Of a DNA stretch of 64,000 bases, positions 40,406 through 48,379 are shown piece by piece. The stretch covers positions 1 through 64,000 of the forward strand of contig JALHNH010000016.1 in assembly GCA_022843625.1 (NCBI GenBank). The letters are read 5' to 3'. The position numbers and the translations under genes are program-made. This DNA comes from Bryobacter sp. (GTDB lineage: Bacteria; Acidobacteriota; Terriglobia; Bryobacterales; Bryobacteraceae). A model generated the notes under the pieces. That model saw only the letters and a list, made by a program, of their open reading frames with translations. It was not told the origin of the DNA and searched no databases. Every line of letters begins with the position of its first letter. Position 1 is the stretch's first letter.

Positions 40406-42226
40406 ATGACACTGAAGAGCCGATTGAGGCTGACGATCCTGCTGCCACTGCTGGCGGTTGCGGTGGGGTATTCACTGTTGAGCCTCTCGACTGGGGCGAG
40501 TGTGTTGTTTCGGGAAGCGGCGGAGCGATCGATGCTGCTGGCAAGCCAGGCGCAGACACTGCTGGTGCAGCGGGTGGATGAGTATGGGCGGCAGGGAGAG
40601 CCCGGGGCGAGTCTGAGCGAGACCGAGCAAATGTGGATGGAATCCGCCCTGAAGGACGAGGCGCTGGCGAAGATGCTGGAGCAAACAATGGCTTCGACGC
40701 GCACTGCTGTGGAGATCGATATCAAGGGGCGGGACGGGCGGATATTGTCGTCGTCGAATCCGATGAGCAAGGGTAAGGCGGCGCGGATTGCATTTCCGAT
40801 GCGGGATTGGGCGGAGATGGGGCGGGCGCGGCAGATCTGGCGCGTGTTCACCAAGAAGGAAGAGTACGAGACAATTATTCCGCTGGGGCTGCCGGGGAGT
40901 AAGAAGCCCACGTTTGAGGTGAGGGTGCTGGTGTCGAGCGAGTTGTTGCGGAATACGCTTGAGCCTGAAGTGGGGAATCTGTTGTTTGCGCTGGCGATGT
41001 CTCTACTGGTGTCACTGGGAATTGCGGTTCTAACGGCGGATTTGGCCTTTGTGCCGTTGAGACGATTGAGTGAAGCGATTGACAAGGTGTCTCGTGGGGA
41101 GGCGTTGCATGAGCCTGTAAATCGTGAGGCGCAGGAAGTGCAGATCGTAGAGAGCAAGTTGAGTTTGTTGGGAGAGCAGGTGCGCGGGGCGAAGGAAGAC
41201 CTGAAGCAGATGCGCGGGAATGTGCAACAGTTGCTGGAGCGTATGGAAGACGCGGTGTTGTTGTTTGACGAGGAAGAGAAGCTGGTGAATGCGGGGCGGG
41301 CGCTGGAGAAGTTTTTGGGCCGTGGGCGGTGGGAAATGAGCGGGGCGCATGTGAGCGAATTGTTTGCGCCCGGGACGGCTGCGGGGGATTTGATTCAGGG
41401 GGCTATGGCGCTGAAGCAGAATGTGACCAATGCGGAGTTGACGCTTGGGGCACGGCGGACGGTTCTGGATTTGGAGGTGCTGGAAGCCAAGGGTTTTTTG
41501 CTTACGATTCGCGATGCGGAGGCGAAGCAGAGTATTTCGCGGCAACTCGATGTGTCGCAGCGGTTGAGTGCGCTGAATCGTTTGACGGGTGGGGTGGCGC
41601 ATGAAATCAAGAACCCGCTGAACTCGATTGGACTGCATCTAGAGATCCTCAAAGAGCGGGTGGGTGGGGCTGACCCGGTGGCTGAGGAAGAGCTGCGAAT
41701 TTTGCGGGATGAAACCAAGCGGCTGGACCGGGTGGTGAAGACGTTTCTCGACTTTACAAAGCCTGTGGAGTTGAAGCTGGCCCCGCTTGATTTGTTTGAG
41801 TTGGTGAATAATCTGGCGCAGTTTTTGATGCCTGAGGCACAGTCGAAGAATGTGAAGCTAGCGATTGTGTGTGACGCGGAACGGAGCCGGATTCGCGGGG
41901 ATGCGGATTTGTTGAAGCAGGCGTTTTTGAATCTGCTGCGGAACGGAATGGAGGCGATGCCGGAAGGGGGCCCGCTGTCGATTCAGATTCGCAAAGAGCC
42001 CGTGGAGATTGTGGTGGAGATAAGGGATCATGGGATCGGGATCCCGCCTGAGAGTTACAACAAGATCTTTCAGCTTTACTTTACGACCAAGACACAAGGG
42101 ACCGGGATTGGGTTGGCCGTGACGTATAGGGTCGTGCAGTTGCACAATGGAAGCATCCACTTTGAGAGCAAAGCTGGAGAGGGGACTATGTTTGAGTTGC
42201 GGTTCCCGCGGCTAGAGGAAGACTGA
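40406..42226 (+). CDS. Membrane sensor histidine kinase partnered with the upstream NtrC-type regulator
   Basis: Two TM segments; LTGGVAHEIKNPLNSIGLHLEIL H-box; FLNLLRNGMEAMPEGG N-box; DHGIGIP; TKTQGTGIGLAV. Confidence 0.95.
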   Translation: MTLKSRLRLTILLPLLAVAVGYSLLSLSTGASVLFREAAERSMLLASQAQTLLVQRVDEYGRQGEPGASLSETEQMWMESALKDEALAKMLEQTMASTRTAVEIDIKGRDGRILSSSNPMSKGKAARIAFPMRDWAEMGRARQIWRVFTKKEEYETIIPLGLPGSKKPTFEVRVLVSSELLRNTLEPEVGNLLFALAMSLLVSLGIAVLTADLAFVPLRRLSEAIDKVSRGEALHEPVNREAQEVQIVESKLSLLGEQVRGAKEDLKQMRGNVQQLLERMEDAVLLFDEEEKLVNAGRALEKFLGRGRWEMSGAHVSELFAPGTAAGDLIQGAMALKQNVTNAELTLGARRTVLDLEVLEAKGFLLTIRDAEAKQSISRQLDVSQRLSALNRLTGGVAHEIKNPLNSIGLHLEILKERVGGADPVAEEELRILRDETKRLDRVVKTFLDFTKPVELKLAPLDLFELVNNLAQFLMPEAQSKNVKLAIVCDAERSRIRGDADLLKQAFLNLLRNGMEAMPEGGPLSIQIRKEPVEIVVEIRDHGIGIPPESYNKIFQLYFTTKTQGTGIGLAVTYRVVQLHNGSIHFESKAGEGTMFELRFPRLEED

Positions 42227-42228
42227 AG

Positions 42229-42816
42229 ATGAGATGGAGAATCAGTGGCGGGTTGGTGATGCTGGCGAGCATGATGCTGGAGCAGGGGTGTTGGTTCAGG
42301 AAGAAGCCGCCAAAGGCATCGATCGTGATCCCGCCCACGCCACAGGCAAAGCCTCCGCAGCCGATGCCGCCGCCACCGCAATTGCCGCCGAGCGATGCGA
42401 AGCCGGTAGTGAAGAGTGCGCCGCTGCCGACTTTGCCGCCGCCGGTAATTGTGCCTGCAAAACCCAAGCCGAAGCCAGCGCGCAAGACGCCGCCTGCCGT
42501 TGCGAGTCCGGAGGTGGAGACTCCAACGCCAGCTAATTTGCCGCCATTGGTAGTAAACCCAGGGCCGAGTTTGCAGCCGATACTGGGGGCCAAGGAAGTG
42601 CAGGAGCGGACGCAGCGGATCCAGCAGTATCTGGAGAAGGCGCGGCTGGTGGTGTTGCGGGCGGAGAGGTCGAACCCGGACGCGAAGACTAAAGAATTGA
42701 TTTCGCAGGTGCGGACCTTCCTGCAGCAGGCCGAGGATGCACGGCGGGTGGATCTGGTGCGGGCGGAGAATCTGGCTGAGCGCGCGGAAGTGTTGTCGCG
42801 GGGACTGGTGCGCTAA
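42229..42816 (+). CDS. Proline-rich putative lipoprotein co-transcribed with the two-component system
   Basis: Lipobox-like LEQGC; PPTPQAKPPQPMPPPPQLPP; helical C-terminus; start 3 nt after kinase stop. Confidence 0.7.
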   Translation: MRWRISGGLVMLASMMLEQGCWFRKKPPKASIVIPPTPQAKPPQPMPPPPQLPPSDAKPVVKSAPLPTLPPPVIVPAKPKPKPARKTPPAVASPEVETPTPANLPPLVVNPGPSLQPILGAKEVQERTQRIQQYLEKARLVVLRAERSNPDAKTKELISQVRTFLQQAEDARRVDLVRAENLAERAEVLSRGLVR

Positions 42817-42845
42817 GGGGGATTTGTGATAGCGTCGGCTTGCCT

Positions 42846-44057
42846 ATGCAACGTCGATTGTTTCTATCCACACTAGCTGGTGCCGCTGCTCTCGCAGCAC
42901 CCCTGCCGAAAGTAAAAATTACGCGGGTCCGAATTTACAAGCCCAAAGAATTTAACCCGACCTTCAACCAGAGCAACATGGTTGTCGTTGTAGAAACCGA
43001 TACCGGGCTTATCGGTATTGGCGAGGGCGGGACCAAAGACATGATCGAGCAGTGTGCAGGAAGCTTGATCGGGCAGGACCCGTTCAAGATCGAACGCATC
43101 TGGCATGAGATGTATAAAGCGTGGTTTTATCCGCCGGGGCGGGAGAAGATTCACGCACTGGGGGCACTGGACCTCGCGCTGTGGGATATCAAGGGGAAGG
43201 CTCTGGGGGTGCCTGTGCATCAGTTGTTGGGCGGGATGATTCGAGATCACCTGGAGTGCTACGGAACCGGGCCGCTGGGGGCTTCTCGCGGGCGGTTGTC
43301 GGTACGAGAGAGGGCCAAGGGGGCAATGGAGTCTGGTTTTAGGGCGTTCCGGATGGGGGCGGGAAGCGGAGACCCGCGGGCGGGAGAAGTTTTTGAGACG
43401 CATGCGCAGGTGAGGGGGACGGTGCAGGCTTGTAAGGAGGCTCGTGAAGGTGTAGGTCCTGATGGGGACTGGATAGTGGACTTTCACCAGCGATTCGATT
43501 TTGCCGATGCATTGCGGGCCTGCCGGGGGATAGAGGATTTTGAGCCCTACTTTGTAGAAGACCCAGTGGCGGATGCGCAGGCGCTATCGGAGATTCCGAA
43601 GTTGCGGCAATTGACGACGGTTCCGCTGACGCATGGGGAGGAATGGGGTCAGAGGTGGGATTTCTTCCCACTGGTTGAGAAGAAGGATATCGACTATATT
43701 CGTGCGACTTTACCTAATGTTGGCGGGATTACCGAGATGACAAAAATTGCTGCGCTTTGTCAGACGCACGCCGTTGGAATTGCGCCGCACTTTACGGGGA
43801 GCATTGCCACGGCAGCAATTGTACATACTCTAGGGCCGTTTTCGGGGCCGGTGATTGTCGAGATTGGTTCGAATACAAAGTTGCCCAGCCATATCCAGGA
43901 AGGGCTTGATTTTAAGGCCGGAAAGTGTTGGCCAAATGACCGGCCGGGGCTTGGGGTGACGCTCGAGATGAGCCAGATGACGATGATCGGAGAGGTGACT
44001 GCGCCGGGGAACAAGTTGTTCTACTTGCGTAAGGATGGTTCGTTAACGCACTGGTAA
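42846..44057 (+). CDS. Mandelate racemase/muconate lactonizing (enolase superfamily) enzyme with Tat-like leader
   Basis: MQRRLFLSTLAGAAALAAP; NMVVVVETDTGLIGIGEGG; ALGALDLALWDIKGKALGVPVHQLLGG; WIVDFHQRFDF; YFVEDPV. Confidence 0.9.
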   Translation: MQRRLFLSTLAGAAALAAPLPKVKITRVRIYKPKEFNPTFNQSNMVVVVETDTGLIGIGEGGTKDMIEQCAGSLIGQDPFKIERIWHEMYKAWFYPPGREKIHALGALDLALWDIKGKALGVPVHQLLGGMIRDHLECYGTGPLGASRGRLSVRERAKGAMESGFRAFRMGAGSGDPRAGEVFETHAQVRGTVQACKEAREGVGPDGDWIVDFHQRFDFADALRACRGIEDFEPYFVEDPVADAQALSEIPKLRQLTTVPLTHGEEWGQRWDFFPLVEKKDIDYIRATLPNVGGITEMTKIAALCQTHAVGIAPHFTGSIATAAIVHTLGPFSGPVIVEIGSNTKLPSHIQEGLDFKAGKCWPNDRPGLGVTLEMSQMTMIGEVTAPGNKLFYLRKDGSLTHW

Positions 44058-44061
44058 ACAG

Positions 44062-44096
44062 AAAAAAGCGCCTGCCGCGAGGGAAGCGGCAGGCGC
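44062..44096 (-). terminator. Rho-independent terminator for the OmpA gene
   Basis: Perfect 11-bp stem gcgcctgccgc / gcggcaggcgc with 7-nt loop; on the minus strand followed by TTTTTT. Confidence 0.85.
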
Positions 44097-44119
44097 CCGA
44101 GTGTTGAGAAAAACAAGGC

Positions 44120-44893
44120 TTAGTTGGAAGGTGTGCCAGTGGAGGAGACCTGTGCCGGGGCTTGGTCGCCAGCGACATAGAGTTTCATTTCCACGCGGCG
44201 GTTGAGTTTACGCCCATCGCGGGTTTTGTTGTCGGCAGTCTCATTGTCCATGCCGTAGCCGGCTACAAAGATGCGATGGAGGGGGAGGCTGTGTTTGGCC
44301 GTCAGGTAACGGACGACGGAATCGGCGCGTCTGCGGCTGAGCTCGAGGTTGAGATTCTTGGGGCCGGTGTTGTCGGTGAAGCCTTGGATTTCGACCACGA
44401 AGTTCTTTTGTGTGGTGACTTTTGCGACAGTTGAATCGAGCATTTCCATGGCTTCCTTGCCAAGCTCGGATTGACCACTGCGAAAAAGCACCTGATCTGT
44501 ACTGACTAGCTTGTAATTCTGCATGCCCTCAATGCGGGTGTTAATGGACTTGCCCATCAAGGTCATATCTTTGCCAAGTTGGTCGGCACGGACAAGACCC
44601 TGTTCGGCAAGATTCTTGCCGTCGGCGGCTTCTTTACGAGCGAGGGTTGCCTGCTCAGCTGCGGCGTCTGCTTTGCCTTGAGCCCCCTGAGCGCGCTCGT
44701 CGGCGCGTGATACGCCCCGTTCGAGTTCTTCGATGGACTTGGCCTGAGCCTTGGTCGTTCCGTCAAGATCCCCGACTTTTTGTTCAATGGGGGTGACAGT
44801 TGCTTTTACATATTTCTTCGTTGCGCAGCCGGTGATGAATGGCGCCAGTGCCAAGGCCGCGAAAGAAGTGGTACGGAGAATTGTGTTGGTCAT
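44120..44893 (-). CDS. OmpA-family outer-membrane lipoprotein
   Basis: MTNTILRTTSFAALALAPFITGCATKKYV lipoprotein signal; NFVVEIQGFTDNTGPKNLNLELSRRRADSVVRYL OmpA C-domain; SD AGGAG precedes ATG at 44893, so the ORF start at 45046 is probably not used. Confidence 0.9.
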   Translation of the reverse strand: MTNTILRTTSFAALALAPFITGCATKKYVKATVTPIEQKVGDLDGTTKAQAKSIEELERGVSRADERAQGAQGKADAAAEQATLARKEAADGKNLAEQGLVRADQLGKDMTLMGKSINTRIEGMQNYKLVSTDQVLFRSGQSELGKEAMEMLDSTVAKVTTQKNFVVEIQGFTDNTGPKNLNLELSRRRADSVVRYLTAKHSLPLHRIFVAGYGMDNETADNKTRDGRKLNRRVEMKLYVAGDQAPAQVSSTGTPSN

Positions 44894-44943
44894 TTTTTTG
44901 CTCCTGGGGTTTAAGGCGCTTTGATATTCGTCTGAGGCAAAGG

Positions 44944-45034
44944 CTCCGGCAGTGAATGGTGTGTTTCCACTGCCGGAGGCTCTATTCACGCTATCGGCAT
45001 TTTGTTGCCGATTGCTGCCTCCGAGCGTGAATAG
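44944..45034 (-). promoter_or_regulatory. Structured leader upstream of the OmpA gene: nested and tandem hairpins with a possible alternative pairing
   Basis: Perfect inverted repeats: 44944-44954/44968-44978 (11 bp), 44982-44992/45024-45034 (11 bp) enclosing 44993-44999/45006-45012 (7 bp). Confidence 0.7.
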
Positions 45035-45126
45035 AAGCGAAGTCATTGCATAAGGGAAATATGCAAGTTGTGTGCCAAAGTGGAAAATTTTCTTAAGTTG
45101 TTGATTCGAAATGGAAATGCGTGTCG

Positions 45127-45163
45127 GGAAAGAAAAGAGGGAAGCCTGTAAAGACTTCCCTCT
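45127..45163 (-). terminator. Rho-independent terminator for the PEP-CTERM gene
   Basis: 9-bp stem agagggaag / cttccctct followed on the minus strand by TTTTCTTT. Confidence 0.75.
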
Positions 45164-45190
45164 AAGGTAGAACTTACGTGAAGTAGGTGG

Positions 45191-45856
45191 TTATGCTTTG
45201 TTTTTTGTGCGACGGCGGAATGCGCCGAGGCTGATGAGCGCGCTGCCGATGAGGGCGAAGGTGGCCGGTTCCGGAGTTTGAAAGAGGATGTCCTGCTGGA
45301 CGGCATTGTTAAAGGCGATCAGATTCATTGCCTTGGGGCCAGTGCCGTCGAGAGCATCCAGGTAGATCTGCGCCTGAGCCATCATCGCGATGTTTTCGTT
45401 TCTGTAGCGGACGAGACCTGTCAAAACATTGAAGCCATTAGCCGCTTTGTCTTCGCGGATGATTTCCCAAAGAGCCATTTGCATTGCACCTGCCTGGATG
45501 TCGGGGAGTGCCACATTGAGATTCGGGTAGAAGCGGCCAATTAATTCACGCACGAAGTCAGCCTTAGCGAGCCCCATTCCGCCGATGTTTGTTGTGGCCT
45601 GATCGAGGGAAACGACGTCGTAGTCGAGAATCGATGGGGAGACCGGTTGCAGGGGCTCAAGACAAAACGTGAGGTAGTTGAAGCTATTATCGATTCGCAT
45701 GTTGAGCATGCTGAATCCGGGGCTTGTCCAATTTGCTCCGCCGTCTACAGTGCGTTGGGCGGAACCGCTGTTGGGGGCACTGATGAATTGGACTTTGATG
45801 GTGGAGGCAGAGAGCGAGGTGGTTAGGGCGAGGATCGCAAAGAATATTTGTTTCAT
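45191..45856 (-). CDS. PEP-CTERM sorting-domain protein 1
   Basis: Signal peptide MKQIFFAILALTTSLSAS; C-terminus TPEPATFALIGSALISLGAFRRRTKNKA (PEP, TM, basic tail). Confidence 0.88.
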   Translation of the reverse strand: MKQIFFAILALTTSLSASTIKVQFISAPNSGSAQRTVDGGANWTSPGFSMLNMRIDNSFNYLTFCLEPLQPVSPSILDYDVVSLDQATTNIGGMGLAKADFVRELIGRFYPNLNVALPDIQAGAMQMALWEIIREDKAANGFNVLTGLVRYRNENIAMMAQAQIYLDALDGTGPKAMNLIAFNNAVQQDILFQTPEPATFALIGSALISLGAFRRRTKNKA

Positions 45857-45891
45857 GTAGTTCACAACCTGATATTAGGAATAGGCTAGAA

Positions 45892-45957
45892 CTAGTACTA
45901 TGGCTTAAAAGTTTATCCAGTACTAGGTTTAATTCTGTAAAAGTCCTAGTACTGGAT
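45892..45957 (-). promoter_or_regulatory. Promoter-proximal cluster of three AGTACT palindromic cores, including a 13-bp inverted repeat, upstream of PEP-CTERM gene 1
   Basis: ctagtact at 45892; atccagtactagg 45915-45927 and cctagtactggat 45945-45957 (perfect inverted repeat, 17-nt spacer). Confidence 0.65.
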
Positions 45958-46059
45958 GCCAGGCTGCAGGATCTGTTTGTTTACTTTCAATCAGATGGCA
46001 AGGATGTCTCAAGGATGGCGGAACTCATTCACCCTAGACGATGGAGTGACGATGTAGTG

Positions 46060-46557
46060 CTAAGGGATATCTGAGACTGGTACGCCTTTTGTATCGCCGA
46101 AGGTTGCGAAACGGATATAGGCGATCAAATCGGCGAGTTGCTCGCGCTTGAGGCCTCGGGATTCTGGAGGGTGCTTCCAATTCCCATTGTCTTTGGCGCT
46201 CTTGATATCAGATGGAGAAAGAGCGACTTTTACGGGAGGATTCTTCGACAGATCGAAATAGTCTTCGCCGGATTTGATGGCCGGGAAGGATTTACGCGTT
46301 TCCTGCGAGATCTCCTTGACGTACTGGGTGCGTGTGGCAAGGATTCCCATGACGACGGCTCGGGGGTGTAAACGGCCCATGGTTTTGAGGTCTGGGCCTA
46401 CGGCGGAACCAAGGTCATCGAGTTGGTGGCAGGTGGAGCAAGCCGATCCGGAGGCGCTTTTTAGGGCGAACAGTTCTTTTCCGCGTTTTGCTTGTTCGGG
46501 AGGATCTGCGGCGAATGCCGCGAGAGAGGAAATTAAAGCCAGTGTAAGATACCGCAT
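46060..46557 (-). CDS. c-type cytochrome, secreted
   Basis: Signal MRYLTLALISSLAAFA; KRGKELFALKSASGSACSTCHQLDDLGSAVGPDL; ATG at 46557 preferred over the longer ORF. Confidence 0.85.
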   Translation of the reverse strand: MRYLTLALISSLAAFAADPPEQAKRGKELFALKSASGSACSTCHQLDDLGSAVGPDLKTMGRLHPRAVVMGILATRTQYVKEISQETRKSFPAIKSGEDYFDLSKNPPVKVALSPSDIKSAKDNGNWKHPPESRGLKREQLADLIAYIRFATFGDTKGVPVSDIP

Positions 46558-46804
46558 GTTTGCGACCTCTTTTCGTATCCAGCATACACCCGTCTGTAGA
46601 GAAATGGGGAGAATAACCTCCATCAAAGGTCTTCCCACAAAATTGAACGTACCGGTACTGAATACAAATTTGGCTGAGAGCGATCTCCGCAATAGCTCCT
46701 ATAAAAGTGGGCCAGTGAAGATAGATTCCCGGCCTCAATATTTCGCCCTGGCGATGCTACTCGCCGAAACATCCACCCTTCCCGTTCAAGAAAGGTAGTC
46801 TACC

Positions 46805-47419
46805 GTGAAATCATTTGTCGTTCTTTTTGTTTTGTGCGCCGCCCCACAAATAAATGCAGCAGTTGTGGTTCAGTCTTCAGGTCCAGGTCCATGTAACGTC
46901 ATGGCGTCGGATCTTCCTCGGTTAATCGCTTCTGCAGGCTACAATATGATTCCCAGTGGAGGATCTTGCCTGGTGCAGGTGGATTTTATCTTTCAAGTTT
47001 CAGGTCCTCTTAGACTTGGTGAATTGGAAGTAATCTACACGAAGGATGGCAATGCATCTGCTGGCATCTATGGTCTGGATTCGGAAATCCAGCTTGCAGG
47101 GTCCGGGATGAGGCCCGGGATGGATTTTGGCGGATTTCAAAATATCGAGATCCTGTTTGGCCGGCCGTACCGCGGTAGATTGTCCGCGATGGCCAACAAT
47201 AACGGGATATTTTGGAATTACGGCGGAATTTCTACGTTGGACTTAAGGGCGTTTGACATCAGCAGCCCATTCAGAAGGCCTGTAGAGATATCTTACTTTT
47301 CGCAGGTTCCGGTTGCCGAGAACGTTGAGACCCCTGAGCCTTCCACGTATGCCATGGTCGCCGGCACACTGGCTCTTCTGATTTGCGGGCGTAAGGTTGT
47401 ATTGGGAAAGAAAAGGTAG
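46805..47419 (+). CDS. PEP-CTERM sorting-domain protein 2
   Basis: Signal peptide; C-terminus TPEPSTYAMVAGTLALLICGRKVVLGKKR. Confidence 0.85.
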   Translation: MKSFVVLFVLCAAPQINAAVVVQSSGPGPCNVMASDLPRLIASAGYNMIPSGGSCLVQVDFIFQVSGPLRLGELEVIYTKDGNASAGIYGLDSEIQLAGSGMRPGMDFGGFQNIEILFGRPYRGRLSAMANNNGIFWNYGGISTLDLRAFDISSPFRRPVEISYFSQVPVAENVETPEPSTYAMVAGTLALLICGRKVVLGKKR

Positions 47420-47546
47420 GTTGGAATGAAAATTCGTCCGCAGATCCAACGGAACGGCGGAGGGAGTGCCCGCACGGCGGGCGAAGAGGGCTTACACAAG
47501 CTAACGACACACCTAGAATAAGCTGCGCCGGAGGCCAAGAACAGCA

Positions 47547-47576
47547 AAAAGGCCTCGCCAAGAAGCGAGGCCTTTT
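47547..47576. terminator. Bidirectional terminator between convergent PEP-CTERM genes
   Basis: aaaaggcctcgc / gcgaggcctttt perfect 12-bp inverted repeat, loop caagaa, T-runs on both strands. Confidence 0.9.
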
Positions 47577-47606
47577 ATAAATCGCAGGTTCCGCAAAAAG
47601 CCAGAT

Positions 47607-48188
47607 TTAGTTCTTGTATCGACGCTTCAGGCTCAAGCCGCCTGCGATAGCAATGGTACACAAAGCGACTGTTGACGGTTCTGGCACTTCACTAGTGTTG
47701 TTAGACTCAGCCGAAACAAGGAAGGCGGTAACTGCAAAGAAGTTTGTCTCAGCGATCACGTCTGTCGAGTTAACGGCAAATTGGAATTGAACAGGGCCGA
47801 TGTAGGGCGCAATCGAAGGGTTTACAGAACCAGATAGCAGAGCTCCAGTGGCTGTAACAAAAAACGTTCCGCCTGAAAAAGAGATCGTGTTCCTGTCGAA
47901 GGTCAAGTCAAACGAACTTTCCTGAACTGGAGAATCCAAACCACGCAATACTAAATTTCCAAATGCAGCATTGGCGAAGAAATCTGTGAGGAGTGTGGAA
48001 TTCACTGAATCTGTCAGAATGGCACCGCCGCCCGGTGTCCGGAAATCGGCATCGATAATGTTGAGCGATACATCGATGATGACGGTTGCCTGGATCGTGC
48101 CCGAAGACGGTGTGAGGGTGGCTCCAAACATTGGAGACAACATCGACAAGCCTAAAAAGAAAGTGCTGTGTAAAATTTTTTTGACCAT
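47607..48188 (-). CDS. PEP-CTERM sorting-domain protein 3
   Basis: Signal peptide; C-terminus VPEPSTVALCTIAIAGGLSLKRRYKN. Confidence 0.87.
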   Translation of the reverse strand: MVKKILHSTFFLGLSMLSPMFGATLTPSSGTIQATVIIDVSLNIIDADFRTPGGGAILTDSVNSTLLTDFFANAAFGNLVLRGLDSPVQESSFDLTFDRNTISFSGGTFFVTATGALLSGSVNPSIAPYIGPVQFQFAVNSTDVIAETNFFAVTAFLVSAESNNTSEVPEPSTVALCTIAIAGGLSLKRRYKN

Positions 48189-48284
48189 CTGTCTGATTCC
48201 TTGCTGTGCTTAGAAAAGCAGTACTTCGTTTTGAACTGGTAGTGAGTTTAGCACTAGTGGGCTAGGACTTCAAGCCTTAAATTA

Positions 48285-48300
48285 CCAGTACTTTTCTAGG
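48285..48300 (-). promoter_or_regulatory. CCTAG-AGTACTGG-type motif upstream of PEP-CTERM gene 3, resembling the motif at gene 1
   Basis: Coding strand cctagaaaagtactgg then taatttaaggc; compare cctagtactggataaacttttaagcc at gene 1. Confidence 0.55.
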
Positions 48301-48379
48301 TAAAATAGAAGTCATCTCTAATGCAATATTGCGATGCAAACCAGTGGAGGGCGGCTAAGGGAAGGACGATACTAACTCA

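Noticed and set aside
44894-45046. N-terminal extension of the OmpA ORF (MTSLLFTLGGSNRQQNAD...)
   Set aside because: A good SD and lipoprotein signal start at 44893, and the extension coincides with strong inverted repeats better explained as leader RNA; a short leader peptide cannot be fully excluded.
46558-46692. N-terminal extension of the c-type cytochrome ORF
   Set aside because: A signal peptide begins at the internal ATG at 46557; the extension has no support.
47468-47482. gcccgc-acg-gcgggc mini-hairpin downstream of PEP-CTERM gene 2
   Set aside because: Only 6 bp with a 3-nt loop in GC-rich DNA; the strong terminator at 47547-47576 explains termination.
48323-48332. gcaatattgc 10-bp palindrome upstream of the GH10 gene
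   Set aside because: Too short to separate from chance in a single occurrence.
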